A stretch of DNA of 64,000 bases from Symbiodinium natans (lineage: Eukaryota > Sar > Dinophyceae > Suessiales > Symbiodiniaceae), in NCBI GenBank assembly GCA_905221605.1, contig CAJNDS010002801.1:434001-498000 (forward strand), in the 5' to 3' direction. Made by a program: the position numbers and the translations under genes. Position 1 is the stretch's first letter. The number at the start of each line of letters is the position of its first letter. Below the pieces are notes generated by a model. The model was not told the DNA's origin. It searched no databases and saw only the letters and a program-made list of their open reading frames with translations. Below, one piece after another: positions 63,301-64,000 of this stretch.

Positions 63301-64000
63301 CATCCTTACGTACACACATGCAGAACAAGAGTTCAGCCATCGCATCGGAGCACACTTTGGCTCATGCCCATTCCTCCCCCCCACCATAAGACCAGCCCTG
63401 ACGGAAGCACAAGCTCCTCGCCTTCCACTTCTTACACCTGACCTCGGCCTCCGTAATTACACTGAAGATTATGTGCAAGAGACTGAACTTGAGATAGGTC
63501 AGGACACCCACAGCGTCGCCTTGAACTCTAATCACATCACTACACGGTTCCAGGGACCAGCACCGGGGATACTAGTTTTAACTCCTGCCAATGCGCCTGC
63601 CTGCAACATGGGGCCCAGTCCGAGCTCAAAGAAGAAGTCATCTCGGCGTTTACCCACAAGACTACGCCAGTCGGGCGCTGCGCCCACAGGCAAACTACTT
63701 GCCCTCAGACAGGCCGCGGTGGCAAAGGCGCAGAAGAGGAAAAGGAGTACAGCGGACTCCGCACTCCATGAAGCTACGCATCAAGATGAACCTGGAGAAG
63801 AGCCATCAAGTAGTAGCAGAGTGCGCTTCCACCCGAAGAGACGTAAGAAGGCCAGCTCGGAAGACATGGTGGAGATGGACTACATCATAGAACTCTCTGA
63901 ACCAGAAGAGGACACGGAGCAGGATACGGTGCCCATACCAGCGCACAATCGCAACCTGACAGCGGTCTCCGCTCAGGCAGCAAGCAGCCGTCGACATCGA
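60329..64000 (+). CDS. large unclosed ORF (at least 1224 codons), unknown protein with signal-peptide-like start
   Basis: Frame 2 has a TGA at 60323-60325, ATG at 60329 (GAGCCATGG context) and then no stop to the last base; I read every codon. The N-terminus MVSFIHAGMLWMALQIFMWI then SCSGAVRRC looks like a signal peptide or anchor. Two identical-spacing Cys motifs C-x2-C-x4-C-x-C occur at residues 515-525 (CVTCGWRPCRC) and 558-568 (CIYCLEQPCVC), each with Pro before the third Cys. A helical segment lies near TWLRFLDVAQNDQEASLLRA. An in-frame internal duplication (VDSTPSRTL/VVSTPSRAL) sits 111 codons apart. The C-terminal part is basic (KKKSSRRLPTRLRQ, KAQKRKR, HPKRRKK), followed by IIELSEPEED (residue 1186). 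No family recognised. Composition is near 53 percent GC, unlike element B next door. Confidence 0.75.
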   Translation, partial: MVSFIHAGMLWMALQIFMWISCSGAVRRCMSVEGSRDARSSTDEQRAQPQLYEVATDPINTTRCPLWRTPEGLRYTQPPHSAPYAYEEQRAPLPPPLQSWERLVSVLLSGSVECSGRQDNHTSSLNAATDNLPSGSAETHRPLRPVDVYRDPGRHEPDGELPALKRRLAACAHSLTRVLTKDSQYIVVMQETSEQAEIQRRRDVTSPAVTEDRSSQRNACQTLRQLSNIMLQNCSQAVDAAREIYCHQSSPRELMWHCSNSFAAYALPGVSWPQRVSTWKARSYRREHTLSCMLGTGNLTSTAREQNPLARIATLMAVTSFQTVAPRPATAKSSVRLEHASMTGPAPKELTRCSTQAPAAFAPAFHSRGRVVSTPKQVRHSGSSSWSQMVIQTIQEGLRRWKPLTSSHADMLFTALMWPRFNSITRHTEVRTTANCLTSGISRSKKADHGCEHTELQTEDHTARRDCSVHLTCAMHWLCTHFTGIADSAPFRRRSTLGQGSFSRLIMSEAPCTPCVTCGWRPCRCTSLEEALHSRLPGESHERQTSGGSGDSTASMMCIYCLEQPCVCMQTAAVPIVVPKSTHTEGEDDTAHFLEEPMEVVNAQESEREGGLRTQDHQPVEHDASTKKVNTTWLRFLDVAQNDQEASLLRALPEPSLEVSDLARASFFLEQIRQLPDPLKSRLVNKIEEQHSDLLREPRGVDLVARFEAQRLETATIGTTAGHEMPMPTTPVTGPEGNAASAPFTTETTDLDEFLAGFAGASETEDNSANLQDIGGPLADSGEASGQIASTPDVQSEESDGDGPRCSNRPPTRAYESACERTVLMCTADKSARACNTGAYRAARYSAQDTHSQHEQHVATGKVDSTPSRTLKREESYPVYAIHSKLKACADRQQIDAVNKQELLSDYNRACVSASKIGLFTKDHSCACDCTATIWYAIKTYTTPQPIRMHARPPPAQADTSTRRRNDPIDTGNVVSTPSRALNCLAKLLVCILTYTHAEQEFSHRIGAHFGSCPFLPPTIRPALTEAQAPRLPLLTPDLGLRNYTEDYVQETELEIGQDTHSVALNSNHITTRFQGPAPGILVLTPANAPACNMGPSPSSKKKSSRRLPTRLRQSGAAPTGKLLALRQAAVAKAQKRKRSTADSALHEATHQDEPGEEPSSSSRVRFHPKRRKKASSEDMVEMDYIIELSEPEEDTEQDTVPIPAHNRNLTAVSAQAASSRRHR

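Overview
The window looks like nuclear DNA of a dinoflagellate. Evidence: many interstitial TTTAGGG/CCCTAAA blocks (the plant-type telomere repeat also used by dinoflagellates), small exons with GT-AG, GC-AG and possibly GA-type introns, a sequence close to the dinoflagellate spliced leader, and two DIRS-like tyrosine-recombinase retrotransposons of a kind common in dinoflagellates. Nothing bacterial is present (no operons, Shine-Dalgarno sites or CRISPR arrays). The species cannot be named from the sequence.

Layout. 0.06-1.92 kb and 13.92-14.47 kb: exons of one plus-strand gene of the steroid 5-alpha-reductase C-terminal/DUF1295 superfamily. From the HPNYFG exon onward the exons join in phase. 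A roughly 12-kb intron of this gene contains retroelement A (2.2-10.25 kb): ORF1 with a C-terminal zinc-finger-like segment, gag-like ORF, a 1018-residue fusion of cytosine-methyltransferase-like, reverse transcriptase and RNase H domains, and a truncated tyrosine recombinase. 10.3-35.6 kb is mostly repeats (8-bp GACGGTC arrays, a CAAGCTTG family, hairpins, foldback elements, AT-rich and purine-rich tracts) with scattered exon candidates, one intact-looking membrane-protein ORF (27.2 kb) and a purine-permease-like fragment (30.7 kb). 36.2-37.3 kb: a complete single-exon Sel1-repeat gene. 40.17 kb: a reverse transcriptase exon fragment. 44.7-47.8 kb: exons of a probable SFI1-like (centrin-binding) protein. 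50.9-60.25 kb: retroelement B, GC-rich and CpG-rich, with ORF1, tyrosine recombinase, an acidic ORF, gag, a canonical C5 cytosine methyltransferase and RT/RNase H, broken by frameshifts and by loss of the RT catalytic box. 60.33-64.0 kb: a 1224-codon ORF, still open at the window end, with a signal-peptide-like start and no recognised family.

The most interesting theme is that both retroelements, although divergent, place a cytosine methyltransferase-type domain between gag and RT, separate gag from that domain by one in-frame stop codon, and carry an upstream ORF1 ending in a similar Cys-rich segment. Element A also repeats an exact 71-bp leader, containing a spliced-leader-like hairpin, in front of ORF1 and in front of the recombinase gene. 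All functional assignments come from reading motifs; no database search was possible.
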